Numbered from the stretch's first letter, positions 41,294 through 49,346 are shown. The stretch: DNA of 64,000 nucleotides from Lachnospiraceae bacterium (GCA_021770245.1 JAETRI010000002.1:62001-126000), one strand, 5' to 3'. Notes: generated by a model not told the origin, from the letters alone. Program-made: numbers and translations.

Positions 41294-41730
41294 TGAAAAC
41301 GGTGAAATTTACAGTCCTGGGAGAGCCGAAAGGAAAAGGACGTCCACGGTTCGTTCCGGGAACCGGCAGAGCTATCACGCCAAAGGACACGGCGAATTAT
41401 GAAACGCTGGTGCGTATGGAATATGCCGCACAATGCCAGGGGTTCAAGTTCCCGGACGGCACCATGTTAGATATGCGGATACTGGCCTATTACAGCATAC
41501 CAAAGAGCGCAACGAAGAAGAATAAGGAGCTGATGAAAAAACAGCTCCTACGGCCTACAAAGAAGCCTGACATGGATAATGTGGTGAAGATTATAGCGGA
41601 CAGTCTGAACCAGATAGCGTACAGGGATGATACCCAGATAGTGGATTGCCAGTGCCGGAAGTTCTATTCTGACAATCCCAGGGTGGAAGTAACCATAAAG
41701 GAGGTAAAACCAGATGTTGAAGAAAAATGA
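41293..41730 (+). CDS. rusA: RusA-family Holliday junction resolvase
   Basis: Dimeric endonuclease (145 aa) that cuts branched DNA made by recombination. The basic GEPKGKGRPRFV start and KPDMDNVVKIIADSLN...DDTQIV block carry the metal-binding aspartates. ATG 41293 overlaps the ASCH stop and has GGAGGGG upstream. It probably completes the RecT/nuclease recombination pathway by resolving intermediates before packaging. Confidence 0.9.
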   Translation: MKTVKFTVLGEPKGKGRPRFVPGTGRAITPKDTANYETLVRMEYAAQCQGFKFPDGTMLDMRILAYYSIPKSATKKNKELMKKQLLRPTKKPDMDNVVKIIADSLNQIAYRDDTQIVDCQCRKFYSDNPRVEVTIKEVKPDVEEK

Positions 41731-42262
41731 GGGAGACCTGAACATAACCAGTGCGGACCGCATGGTATTCCCGAATCTTCCGCTGACCTATGAGGAAATG
41801 ATTCTCCTGGTACCTGCGGAAATCAGGAATCCGGAGGATAAGCGGCACCGGGCGGTATACGGCCTTATACAGTGTATGGCAAGGCAACTGGAAGATGCAC
41901 GGCGGGTATCGACAATCCAGCCCAGCCAGTATCTCCGGGGATATGAGAGAGGGCAGTCAGACGTTCAGACACAGTTCAGGATCAGGGGCATACAACAGGA
42001 AATGGCGGCGGTCAAGTTCCGCCTGGAGATTAACGATTTCCGGGGGCCTGCAGAAGAGGAAATTCTGAAAAACCGCATGTTGGAGCTCTACGAGCTGGCA
42101 AAGAGACTTGACCCGTCCGGAGTAGGGCGGTTTGAGCATAGGATTGACAAGAGAATGAAGAAAGTGAGGTTAAGAGAGAATGGGAATTACGGAGGAAACC
42201 AGACAGGAAGAAATGAAAGAGTTCGAGTCGCTTTTACTCAGCACGCAGCGGGCCGGAATTGA
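41714..42262 (+). CDS. Hypothetical phage protein
   Basis: Protein of 182 aa, no family recognised. It overlaps rusA by 17 nt and the next gene by 83 nt, dense packing typical of an early operon. Middle part is helical (EEEILKNRMLELYELAKRL). The C-terminal 25 residues are read from the overlap and may be unconserved. Confidence 0.6.
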   Translation: MLKKNEGDLNITSADRMVFPNLPLTYEEMILLVPAEIRNPEDKRHRAVYGLIQCMARQLEDARRVSTIQPSQYLRGYERGQSDVQTQFRIRGIQQEMAAVKFRLEINDFRGPAEEEILKNRMLELYELAKRLDPSGVGRFEHRIDKRMKKVRLRENGNYGGNQTGRNERVRVAFTQHAAGRN

Positions 42263-42857
42263 GAATCTGATCGTTTATATCGGTGCCAGTGATTTTTACA
42301 CGGCTCCGGCATCCACGAAGTTCCACGGTTCCTTTATGGGCGGCCTTTTGCACCACAGCATGGAGGTATTCCGGAACCTGGATAAAAAGACCAGCGGCTC
42401 CGAGTACAACGTCTGGCGGGAACTGCTCGATGCAGACAAGGTCGGAAATGACAGTATCATCATTGTTTCTCTTCTGCATGATATCTGTAAGACGCACTTT
42501 TACACAACGGAGCTGAAAAACCAGAAAAACTATGACCAGGAGGTTGTCGCCGCCGCTGACAGACGCCAGGTGAAGCACGACAGCAACGGGGATTTCATCT
42601 GGGAGACGGTGCCCTCGTATGCAGTGGATGATAAAATCCCGTATGGCCATGGTGAAAAGTCTGTGATGATGATCGAAAATTTCATAACCTTAAAACCGCT
42701 GGAGAGGTACGCTATCCGCTGGCACATGGGATTCTCGGAGCCGAAAGAGCTCTACAATACCCTGTCGGCGGCCATTGAGAGATACCCGCTTATCCTGGCA
42801 CTCCATGAAGCGGATATGGAGGCGTCATACGTCACGGAGGAACGGAATGAGCAGTGA
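42180..42857 (+). CDS. HD-domain hydrolase
   Basis: Protein of 225 aa with HD-superfamily metal ligands: H in FHGSFMGGLLHHS (about 50-60), HD in SLLHDICKT (about 100), H in YGHGEKSVMM (about 157), and a later HEAD-like ALHEADMEAS. Such phage HD proteins may hydrolyse nucleotides or cyclic nucleotides. The substrate is unknown; a role against host signalling is possible but unproven. Confidence 0.78.
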   Translation: MGITEETRQEEMKEFESLLLSTQRAGIENLIVYIGASDFYTAPASTKFHGSFMGGLLHHSMEVFRNLDKKTSGSEYNVWRELLDADKVGNDSIIIVSLLHDICKTHFYTTELKNQKNYDQEVVAAADRRQVKHDSNGDFIWETVPSYAVDDKIPYGHGEKSVMMIENFITLKPLERYAIRWHMGFSEPKELYNTLSAAIERYPLILALHEADMEASYVTEERNEQ

Positions 42858-43098
42858 AAAGGTTACGCCGTCCAACCTGGAATACCTGATAAAGCACGAA
42901 GTTCTCCCGCAGGGTACAACGCTGGAAGATGCGATATATATTCTCACTGACCCGTTGAATTGTGCGGAGTGCATTGCAGTAGATGAATGTGCGGAGCGTT
43001 ACGGCTCTGACGCATTATCGAACAAAGATCATGACTGCCTGGAAGTTGTGGCGGCATTTCTGAAACAAGACCATAAGGAGGTAAAGAGAAAGACATGA
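42847..43098 (+). CDS. Small cysteine-containing phage protein
   Basis: Protein of 83 aa from ATG 42847 with GGAGG upstream, overlapping the HD gene by 11 nt. It has NCAECIAVDECAERYG, a possible metal site. No family recognised. Confidence 0.6.
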   Translation: MSSEKVTPSNLEYLIKHEVLPQGTTLEDAIYILTDPLNCAECIAVDECAERYGSDALSNKDHDCLEVVAAFLKQDHKEVKRKT

Positions 43099-43727
43099 GC
43101 AAGATTGCTGATGATACACAGGAACTGGTCATAGAGGATGTAACCTTTGAAGAGGCCAGAATGAATTTTAACAGGGTATTACAGAGACTTTTCAAGAATA
43201 TGGTTGAAAGCGATTCCACGGACGGCTCCATAACGCTGAAAATTGATGTTTCTCTGGAAAGTGAGTACATACCCAACTATGATCCTGGTATCGAGGGAGA
43301 GAGCAGGCGGATTCAGAAACCGAAGTTCAAGCATAAGGTTTCTTCCAACATCACCGTAAAAGACGAGCTGACCGGAAACAAGAATCCGGAAATGCAGCTT
43401 GTATGGGACGAAGGACGCCAGATGTACGTCCTGGCATACATCACCGGAACGGATCAGCGGACTATCTTTGACGAGGACCAGCCGTGGAACCAGGAAGAGG
43501 GCGAGGACGGCCAGGGCTCCCTTGAAACTGATCCCGAAAAAGCGTGGATGAATACTCCCCTGTTACCTGGTGAAGTGGCAGACGAGGGAGCGCTGCCGGG
43601 TGAGGTTGCGGATGCCGGCGCACTGCCGGGAGAAGTAATAGACGGGGAGTGCAGGGAGGTAGACGAGGAAGAGGAGCCCAGGGAGGATGACGGTTACTCC
43701 TATGAGGAACCGGAGGACGAGGAATAA
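43095..43727 (+). CDS. Hypothetical acidic phage protein with LPGEVA repeats
   Basis: Protein of 210 aa. The N-terminal 130 residues look folded. The C-terminal third is highly acidic and contains three 10-residue units LPGEVADEGA, LPGEVADAGA, LPGEVIDGEC. The start overlaps the previous stop (ATGA). Function unknown; acidic tails in phage proteins often contact single-strand-binding or basic partners. Confidence 0.65.
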   Translation: MSKIADDTQELVIEDVTFEEARMNFNRVLQRLFKNMVESDSTDGSITLKIDVSLESEYIPNYDPGIEGESRRIQKPKFKHKVSSNITVKDELTGNKNPEMQLVWDEGRQMYVLAYITGTDQRTIFDEDQPWNQEEGEDGQGSLETDPEKAWMNTPLLPGEVADEGALPGEVADAGALPGEVIDGECREVDEEEEPREDDGYSYEEPEDEE

Positions 43728-43744
43728 CCAGACAGGAGGATGCC

Positions 43745-44014
43745 ATGTGGAAAGATAATTTCGGACAATGCCGGGGATGCGGCCAGCGTGTCCTCTGGAT
43801 AAGGACAAAGGCCGGTAAGAATATGCCGGTCAACACCACGATTCACCACTACCGGAAAGATGCGGCCGGGAAAGAAAAAATCGTCACACAGGGCGGTGAT
43901 GTGGTGACAGCAACTATCGTTGACACGCCGGAAAAGGCTGACGGAGTGGGGTACATTTCCCATTTCGCCACCTGTCCGCAGTCGAAGAGATTCAAAGGAA
44001 ACCGTGCCAGGTAA
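43745..44014 (+). CDS. Small zinc-binding-like phage protein
   Basis: Protein of 89 aa. It starts WKDNFGQCRGCGQRVLWIRT with a C-x2-C pair; a second ligand pair may be H-x3-C near the end (SHFATCPQS). It follows AGGAGG. Proteins of this kind are common single genes in Firmicutes phage early operons. No function assigned. Confidence 0.65.
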   Translation: MWKDNFGQCRGCGQRVLWIRTKAGKNMPVNTTIHHYRKDAAGKEKIVTQGGDVVTATIVDTPEKADGVGYISHFATCPQSKRFKGNRAR

Positions 44015-44031
44015 GGCAGACAGGAGGAAAT

Positions 44032-44628
44032 ATGAACAGTAAAGAGGCAAAGAGGCAGGCAGAGCAGGGAGGGTGGCACATGGATTTTGAATCAATGTGG
44101 AACCAGGCGCAGATGAATTTTTGTAAAATGTGGAACCGCCTCAGATCGGAACTCACAAAAGAATCCGTCCGTGTAGAAATCGGCGGAGTGGCAAGAACGG
44201 AGGTCAACAAGATTCTGCTGGATATGGCAAGAATCGAAGCGGAAGAGTTCAACGAATCTATGGCCGCCATGCATTCTGCAACGTGGGAAACGAAACAGTA
44301 TATCAACGGCGAAAAAAGCTATACGATCACCAACGCAGAAAAACTCGCCAGAGAAGTTTTCGAGCAGATCACCGGACATAAGGTCATTGACAGCCTGGAA
44401 GAGCTGGAAAGCGAGATTCGGAAAAGAAAAGGTAAAACCCTTTTATCTGACGCCAGAGAGCCTATCGTTGTGGATGAAAAGGTGGATATTCCGGAGCATA
44501 TACGCCATGAGGCGGACTTGCACGGAATCAGGATCGCCAGATTCGGGGTGGACGTCATTTCCACTGATACGCTGCCGAAAGGGGTATTCATGACGAAAAA
44601 GATTTCTCCTGACGGGTTCCCCGGCTGA
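44032..44628 (+). CDS. Hypothetical phage protein
   Basis: Protein of 198 aa, no family recognised. Mostly helical; contains two acidic/basic helices (LAREVFEQITGHKVIDSLEELE). It is the last gene before the structured region at 44681 and the late regulator, and AGGAGG precedes the start. Confidence 0.6.
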   Translation: MNSKEAKRQAEQGGWHMDFESMWNQAQMNFCKMWNRLRSELTKESVRVEIGGVARTEVNKILLDMARIEAEEFNESMAAMHSATWETKQYINGEKSYTITNAEKLAREVFEQITGHKVIDSLEELESEIRKRKGKTLLSDAREPIVVDEKVDIPEHIRHEADLHGIRIARFGVDVISTDTLPKGVFMTKKISPDGFPG

Positions 44629-44680
44629 TTGGCCGGTCGGATAAACTGAAAACTGAATAAAGAAAAAGGTCTGCCCAATG

Positions 44681-44755
44681 CCTCCCAGCACTTGACAAAC
44701 CCCATACACAGTAACGCCATTATAAGGCGTTTTGGGAAAAATGTCAAGTGGGAGG
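44681..44755 (+). promoter_or_regulatory. Long inverted repeat covering the late-regulator ribosome binding site
   Basis: CCTCCC...ACTTGAC (44681-44696) pairs with GTCAAGTGGGAGG (44743-44755), leaving a small bulge. Inside, AACGCC pairs with GGCGTT around an ATTATAA loop. The right arm contains GGGAGG, the ribosome binding site of the gene at 44765. Folding would hide it. Confidence 0.6.
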
Positions 44756-44764
44756 TTTGGGAAA

Positions 44765-45355
44765 ATGGCTAATAAAGGCGCAAAGACTTATAACATTTCG
44801 GAACGGGAACTACAGGAAATGATGCGGAGGGCATCAGAGGCCGGTATAGCGGCGTACAAGAATGAGCATGAGGAAACCACCAGGAGAAAGGCCGGACGTC
44901 TGCTGTACCGGACAAAAACTCTTCTGGAGAGATATACGCAGCTCAACGAGTACGCACAAAATTCCGTCTACACGCTGGAACGTGCGGAAGAGGTCAACGA
45001 GGGCATTGCCGATCTGGAAGTCCTGACAAAGTTCGGTATCTTTGATGATGATAAAACGCTCCACAATCTGAAACGCAGCGTGGTGACGGTCAACATGGTC
45101 ATGGCCCATGTGAATACCATGCTGGAAGTGTACCGGAAAGAGTGTGAGAGTTCCGCATCCAAAGTGAAGCAGAGACAGTACAGGGTGATAGAGTACCTGT
45201 ATCTCTCCGAAAACAAGCTGAACACAAAGGAGATTGCGGAGTTGGAGGGTGAGGATGTACGCACTATCCAGAATGACGCCAAACAAGCCAGAGAGGACCT
45301 GACAGCCCTTATTTTTGGCCTTGACGGAGTGATTACCAGAATACTTAGGGAATAG
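44765..45355 (+). CDS. ArpU/sigma-like late transcription regulator
   Basis: Protein of 196 aa. The C-terminal third (about 140-190) resembles a sigma-70 region 4 or ArpU-type HTH: YRVIEYLYLSENKLNTKEIAELEGEDVRTIQNDAKQAREDL. The N-terminal part is helical. In Firmicutes phages such proteins sit between early and late genes and activate the late promoter. ATG 44765 has GGGAGG 9 nt upstream, inside an inverted repeat. A late-type promoter follows at 45419. Confidence 0.75.
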   Translation: MANKGAKTYNISERELQEMMRRASEAGIAAYKNEHEETTRRKAGRLLYRTKTLLERYTQLNEYAQNSVYTLERAEEVNEGIADLEVLTKFGIFDDDKTLHNLKRSVVTVNMVMAHVNTMLEVYRKECESSASKVKQRQYRVIEYLYLSENKLNTKEIAELEGEDVRTIQNDAKQAREDLTALIFGLDGVITRILRE

Positions 45356-45418
45356 GTGGTTTTGCCTGTCCTTGCGGCTATAAGAGAGCCACGGACATAA
45401 ATTTTCGTTTTTTTTACG

Positions 45419-45447
45419 TTGACCATTCATTTCCCAGGATGTTATAG
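45419..45447 (+). promoter_or_regulatory. Promoter of the structured RNA candidate / late region
   Basis: TTGACC (45419-45424), 17-bp spacer, TTATAG (45442-45447). A T-rich CGTTTTTTTTACG stretch is directly upstream and could be the binding site of the late regulator encoded just before. Confidence 0.65.
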
Positions 45448-45453
45448 TGTATC

Positions 45454-45642
45454 TGGCAAGATTGACTTGCCGGCCATTCGTAGACTGAACCGGTATTCAG
45501 GACTACGCCATGCTCATTTATCCCTTACGGACGGGGAGGCGCAAAACCTCCCCTATCCCGATAAAAGCATACGGCCTGGCATGGAAAGCTACTCCGATCA
45601 TCCACAACCACCGAAAAGGGCCCGCCGCTGGTAGGCTCTTTT
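45454..45642 (+). ncRNA. Candidate structured noncoding RNA
   Basis: No gene is credible at 45356-45750. Downstream of the 45419 promoter the RNA can form CTGGCAAG/CTTGCCGG (45453-45460 with 45466-45473) and CTGAA/TTCAG (45485-45489 with 45496-45500). A coaxial set follows: CCATGC/GCATGG (45508-45513 with 45579-45584), TTTATC/GATAAA (45517-45522 with 45560-45565) and GGGGAGG/CCTCCCC (45533-45539 with 45547-45553). It ends in a terminator stem at 45614-45642. Nesting of three independent helices is unlikely by chance. No known RNA class was recognised. Confidence 0.55.
45614..45642 (+). terminator. Terminator of the structured RNA candidate
   Basis: AAAAGGGCC (45614-45622) pairs with GGCTCTTTT (45634-45642) with one G-U pair; the right arm supplies the T-tract. 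It separates the RNA candidate from the next promoter. Confidence 0.55.
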
Positions 45643-45687
45643 GCGTTTCATAAGTGCCTGTAAAGCCGATAAATACAAGGAAAATCA

Positions 45688-45716
45688 TTGAATTATGTCG
45701 GACAAAATGGTATAAT
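45688..45716 (+). promoter_or_regulatory. Strong promoter of the ribbon-helix-helix/HAD unit
   Basis: TTGAAT (45688-45693), 17-bp spacer, perfect TATAAT (45711-45716). It lies 35 bp upstream of the next gene. Confidence 0.75.
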
Positions 45717-45750
45717 ATTGTTAGGGCAACAGTGGAAGGGAGGCGGTCAT

Positions 45751-45951
45751 GTGGAAGTCAAGAGAGGGCGCCCCACAAAGAATCCGAAGCAGAGCAAGAT
45801 ATCTGTCCGGATAGACGCAGAGTGTGAAGCGATACTGAACCAGTATTGCCAGGAAACCGGGAAAGACCGGGCGGACGCTGTAAGAGACGGAATCCGCAGA
45901 CTGAAAAAGCGCAGGCCCAGGAGTGGCCGAAAGGAGAATGAGCATGAGTGA
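45751..45951 (+). CDS. Ribbon-helix-helix DNA-binding protein
   Basis: Protein of 66 aa from GTG 45751 (AGGGAGG 7 nt upstream). A basic arm KRGRPTKNPKQ is followed by the ribbon strand SKISVRIDAECEAIL and two helices (NQYCQETGKDRADAVRDGIRRL), the CopG/Arc pattern. It is first in a two-gene unit with its own promoter and terminator and could repress that promoter. Confidence 0.75.
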   Translation: MEVKRGRPTKNPKQSKISVRIDAECEAILNQYCQETGKDRADAVRDGIRRLKKRRPRSGRKENEHE

Positions 45952-46465
45952 AGTAATGAGCGGCGAGTTGTCAAAGGTGGCAGACGGTAGGAGGATTTGT
46001 TTGCTTGACCTGAATTATACCCTGGTCGGAAACCAACAGGAAACCCGTATGCTGCGGCCCTTTACAAAGCGGATGCAGTACGAGGAATACCGGAGGGATT
46101 TAATCGAGGCGGTCAGGGGCGATTACGTTATCATCATAACGGCCAGACCGGACTACCAGATGAAAGCCACCATGGAGAATATTCTCCGCAAGACCGGCTG
46201 GCAGCCAGAGGAATATTATTTCAACGACTTCAACGCTGAACCGCCCGTATTTAAGGAGTCGGCACTGGAAAGGTTCGTGTTTCCGAAACACGGCACGAAT
46301 CCGATTCAGTTCTATGCGGTAGAGAGCAATCCCAGGACAAGAGCCATGTACGGCAGGCACGGGATTGAGGCGGCTCCCTATGATAAGTTCATAAAGAGTG
46401 CGGACAGCTACCACGAGATAAAGCAGAAAGAGCCGGAACCGGAGCAGTTATCCCTCTTTGGTTGA
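45944..46465 (+). CDS. HAD-like phage hydrolase
   Basis: Protein of 173 aa from ATG 45944 (AGGAG upstream), overlapping the ribbon-helix-helix gene by 8 nt. Motif I is LLDLNYTLVG: the first Asp nucleophile is present, but the second Asp of D-x-D is Asn. Motif II is in VIIITARPDYQ. A conserved basic FPKHG segment and a late acidic pair could complete the site. It may be a nucleotide or polynucleotide phosphatase; the target is unknown. A terminator follows. Confidence 0.7.
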   Translation: MSEVMSGELSKVADGRRICLLDLNYTLVGNQQETRMLRPFTKRMQYEEYRRDLIEAVRGDYVIIITARPDYQMKATMENILRKTGWQPEEYYFNDFNAEPPVFKESALERFVFPKHGTNPIQFYAVESNPRTRAMYGRHGIEAAPYDKFIKSADSYHEIKQKEPEPEQLSLFG

Positions 46466-46500
46466 GGGGGAGCGGACCGGCCGCAACACAGATAAGAAAG

Positions 46501-46529
46501 CAGCGTATTTGCGGATGCGCTGTTTTTTT
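46501..46529 (+). terminator. Terminator after the HAD gene
   Basis: CAGCGTAT (46501-46508) pairs with ATGCGCTG (46515-46522) allowing one G-U pair, followed by seven T residues. It ends the ribbon-helix-helix/HAD transcript before the ParB cassette. Confidence 0.75.
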
Positions 46530-46560
46530 ATGCCAAAATTGAGAAAGCGAGGGAAAAGGC

Positions 46561-47196
46561 ATGGAAAGTAAGGTTATGAGGCTGGCAGATATCAAACCTG
46601 CAGAATACAATCCGAGAGTGCGCCTGACGGAAGTGGATCACGAATATAAGGCGTTGAAAGCCAGCATTGACGAGTTCGGTCTGGTGGTTCCTCTGATTGT
46701 GAACGAAAGAACCGGCACCCTGGTAAGCGGACACCAGCGGCTAAACGTCATGCTGGCGGAGGGTGTGGAGGAAACGGAGGTTGTTATCGTTGACATGGAG
46801 CCGGAGAGGGAAAAGGCCCTCTGTATCGCCCTGAACAAGATCAGCGGCCAGTGGGATTACGGAGCCCTGGCGGATATCCTGGAAGAGCTAAGGGATTCGC
46901 CGGTTGATATCCTGGCAACGGGATTCTCTGATGATGAAATTGCCGATCTGCTGGGAGAACTCCAGGAGGAAATCGGAGGCGGGGAGACGCCGGATGTGGA
47001 GAGCGTGGGAAAGAAAGAGGATACAAAAGAGGGCGTGCCCTGTATCGTGGGCGAGTACACGTTCCGGATTCCCAACGGCCCGTACAAGGACATGATGGCA
47101 GACGTCCGGGAAAAGGTAGGCTTTTCAAAGGAGAAAGTAGAGGCAGAGCTGAAAAGGAGGCTGTTTGGGAATGGAAATCAGGAAAATACAGATTGA
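46561..47196 (+). CDS. ParB/Srx-fold protein 1
   Basis: Protein of 211 aa. The N-terminal ParB-like nuclease/CTPase fold (about 1-105) has MRLADIKPAEYNPRVR and the signature SGHQR (residues 56-60), then a short EEIADLLG-type helix. The C-terminal segment YTFRIPNGPYKDMM...LKRRL is shared with the next protein. Phages often encode such proteins near terminase genes. It is the first of three tandem ParB-fold genes and has no obvious promoter of its own. Confidence 0.82.
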   Translation: MESKVMRLADIKPAEYNPRVRLTEVDHEYKALKASIDEFGLVVPLIVNERTGTLVSGHQRLNVMLAEGVEETEVVIVDMEPEREKALCIALNKISGQWDYGALADILEELRDSPVDILATGFSDDEIADLLGELQEEIGGGETPDVESVGKKEDTKEGVPCIVGEYTFRIPNGPYKDMMADVREKVGFSKEKVEAELKRRLFGNGNQENTD

Positions 47197-47794
47197 GGAT
47201 ATCCGGGAAAGTGAGTTCAATCCCCGTGTGCGGCTGGAAAAAGGATCGCCGGAGTATGAGCAGATAGAGGCGAGCATCCGGGAATTTGGATTCATTGAGC
47301 CCCTGGTTGTCAATGAACACAATATGCGCCTGGTCGGAGGGCACCAGAGATTGCAGGTGCTAAAGGATACGGGTGCTGCAGAAGTGGAGTGCGTCATGAT
47401 AAACGAGCCGGACGAGGACAGGGAAAAGGTTCTCTGCCTGGCCCTGAATAAGATCAAAGGCGATTGGGATATGGAAAAGCTGGCCGCACTCCTGGGGGAT
47501 GATGATATATCCGTCTTTCCTACCGGATTCATGGACGGGGAGGTTGACCTGGATAAATACCTGGAAAGCGCCACGGATGATTTCGTGGGCGGCGGTGATG
47601 ATGCGGATGCAGAGGCAGGCCAGGAGACGGACGGCGATATGCGGGATGTAAGTACGGTGATAAAGATAGGCAGCTATTCCTTTACCGTAAAGGCCCCGGA
47701 ATATTATGCGCTCCTGGAGGATATCAGGGACAAGGGCATATTCGAGCCGGCCGAAATCAAAGAAGAGTTGCAAAGGAGGATTCTAAGTGATTAA
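47171..47794 (+). CDS. ParB/Srx-fold protein 2
   Basis: Protein of 207 aa, a diverged tandem paralogue of the preceding one: the start MEIRKIQIEDIRESEFNPRVR, GGHQR (residues 56-60) and a matching C-terminus YSFTVKAPEYYALLEDIRDK...LQRRI. ATG 47171 has AGGAGG 10 nt upstream; a TTG at 47165 is also possible. It overlaps the previous gene by 26 nt. Its role may be DNA binding or modification targeting, by analogy with ParB-methyltransferase systems. Confidence 0.82.
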   Translation: MEIRKIQIEDIRESEFNPRVRLEKGSPEYEQIEASIREFGFIEPLVVNEHNMRLVGGHQRLQVLKDTGAAEVECVMINEPDEDREKVLCLALNKIKGDWDMEKLAALLGDDDISVFPTGFMDGEVDLDKYLESATDDFVGGGDDADAEAGQETDGDMRDVSTVIKIGSYSFTVKAPEYYALLEDIRDKGIFEPAEIKEELQRRILSD

Positions 47795-49346
47795 GTTAGT
47801 ACCGATAAAGGAAATACAGGCGTCAGAGTACAATCCACGCCGGAATGATGAAAAGAGGCTGGCACTGACGGAGCTCTCCCTGAAAAAGCTGGGATTTCTT
47901 CTCCCGGTATATGCGGATACCAGCGGGGAGATATTATCCGGGCACCAGCGTTGTCTTGTAGCGGCCCGTATGGGCTATACACGGGTTCCCGTGGAGTATG
48001 TGGATATAGTAGACCTTAATGAAAGAAAAACCGTCAATATCCTGTTTAACAGGGCCACAAACGACCTCCATAAACAGGATACTTGCGGGAAGATTAAAAA
48101 CCGGCTTTACAATATGGATATCGAGGGCATAAGCGCAGGGCTCCCGGACATTGAGCCGGACAGCGAGGCGGCTTTTCCCTGTATGCACACCCGGAGGGTG
48201 GATACCGTGGAGCTGGCAAAGAAGAACCACCGGGAATTTGACGGGCACATGAAAGCCCTGGCTAAGACGCTGGAAAACCGGTTCGGTGTGGTGATGCCGA
48301 TTGTGGTAGATCAGGATATGGCCGTGGTGAACGGCATAGGGAGATTGCAGGTGGCGGCGGAGGCGAAGCGCCGATTCGTGAAGTGCGTACAGGTATCAGG
48401 AGCGCAGAGGGAGCTTGCGGCGGCCATGCTCAATCTCCTGTCTATGGATTTCTCCATGGAGTCCAGCTATGCGGATGTGCTGCGGTATAACAGTTTCATG
48501 CGGGAAAGGAATACCAGGGAGACGGACACCGAGGGAAACTGCGCTTTGGGTGACGGCTTTTTCAAAGGTCTTTTCCCCAACAACAACGGCAGGGATTTCT
48601 TCAAGTTGGAGGGGGATACCCTGGCGGCATGGGTACGCAAGTATGGAGACAAGATCGTTGACTTTGGGGCTGGAAAGCTGAACAATACACGGACGTTGAG
48701 GGAGGCCGGTTTGTTTGTATCAGCTTTTGAGCCTTATTTTGTTACCACGGGGGATCAGGTGCATAAGGAGAAGAGTATCGAGATTGCCCGGAAGTTCCTG
48801 GATGAAGTGGAAAGCGGGGTGGAGTATATGTCCGTGTTCATTTCCAGCGTGTTCAATTCCGTGCCGTTCATGGCGGACCGTATCATGATTGCCAGGATAG
48901 CGGCGGCCTTGTGTGCGCCGAAAGGAAAGGCGGTCTGCTGGTGCCAGAGCAACCAGTCACAGCAGTTCGTCCTGACAAAGAAGCACAGCGTTACCAATAA
49001 CGCCCGCCTGACATTCGATCTGGACTATGAGCCAAATACTATCCTGGGGGATATATCGAAACATCCAAAAGTGCAGAAAGGGCACACCCAGGAGGAATTG
49101 CGGGATATCTTCGGCCGGAGCTTTAAGAGCATTGACCGTGTAGATATGATATGCCGCTTTTGGTATTTGGAGGCGAGCCGCCCGGTGATAGACCTGGAAA
49201 AGCTGGGGGAGGCTCTGGATTTTGAATTTGAGCTCCCGTACCCGGACGGTACGACAATGGGCCTGTCGCAGAGGGCGAGGGCGGCATTTGGAAAGAGGCT
49301 GGGAGCCGAGATTCCGAAAAAGGAGGGCAAGGACAGTGGGGATTAG
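47787..49346 (+). CDS. Double ParB-fold plus methyltransferase-like protein
   Basis: Protein of 519 aa. The first ParB fold (about 1-100) begins LVPIKEIQASEYNPRR and has SGHQR (51-55). A second, degenerate ParB-like part (about 130-220) reads VVDQDMAVVNGIGRLQVAAE. The C-terminal half looks like a Rossmann methyltransferase: KIVDFGAGKLNNTRTLREAGLFVSAFEPYF at about 289-318 is the SAM-binding region. No N/DPPY motif of ordinary adenine or N4-cytosine methyltransferases is seen. It overlaps the previous gene by 8 nt and the CmoA-like gene by 11 nt, implying coupled translation. Confidence 0.75.
   Translation: MIKLVPIKEIQASEYNPRRNDEKRLALTELSLKKLGFLLPVYADTSGEILSGHQRCLVAARMGYTRVPVEYVDIVDLNERKTVNILFNRATNDLHKQDTCGKIKNRLYNMDIEGISAGLPDIEPDSEAAFPCMHTRRVDTVELAKKNHREFDGHMKALAKTLENRFGVVMPIVVDQDMAVVNGIGRLQVAAEAKRRFVKCVQVSGAQRELAAAMLNLLSMDFSMESSYADVLRYNSFMRERNTRETDTEGNCALGDGFFKGLFPNNNGRDFFKLEGDTLAAWVRKYGDKIVDFGAGKLNNTRTLREAGLFVSAFEPYFVTTGDQVHKEKSIEIARKFLDEVESGVEYMSVFISSVFNSVPFMADRIMIARIAAALCAPKGKAVCWCQSNQSQQFVLTKKHSVTNNARLTFDLDYEPNTILGDISKHPKVQKGHTQEELRDIFGRSFKSIDRVDMICRFWYLEASRPVIDLEKLGEALDFEFELPYPDGTTMGLSQRARAAFGKRLGAEIPKKEGKDSGD

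Noticed and set aside
45419-45634. 71-codon open frame over the structured RNA candidate
   Set aside because: No ribosome binding site, its start lies in the promoter -35 box, and the DNA is better explained by nested RNA helices and a terminator.
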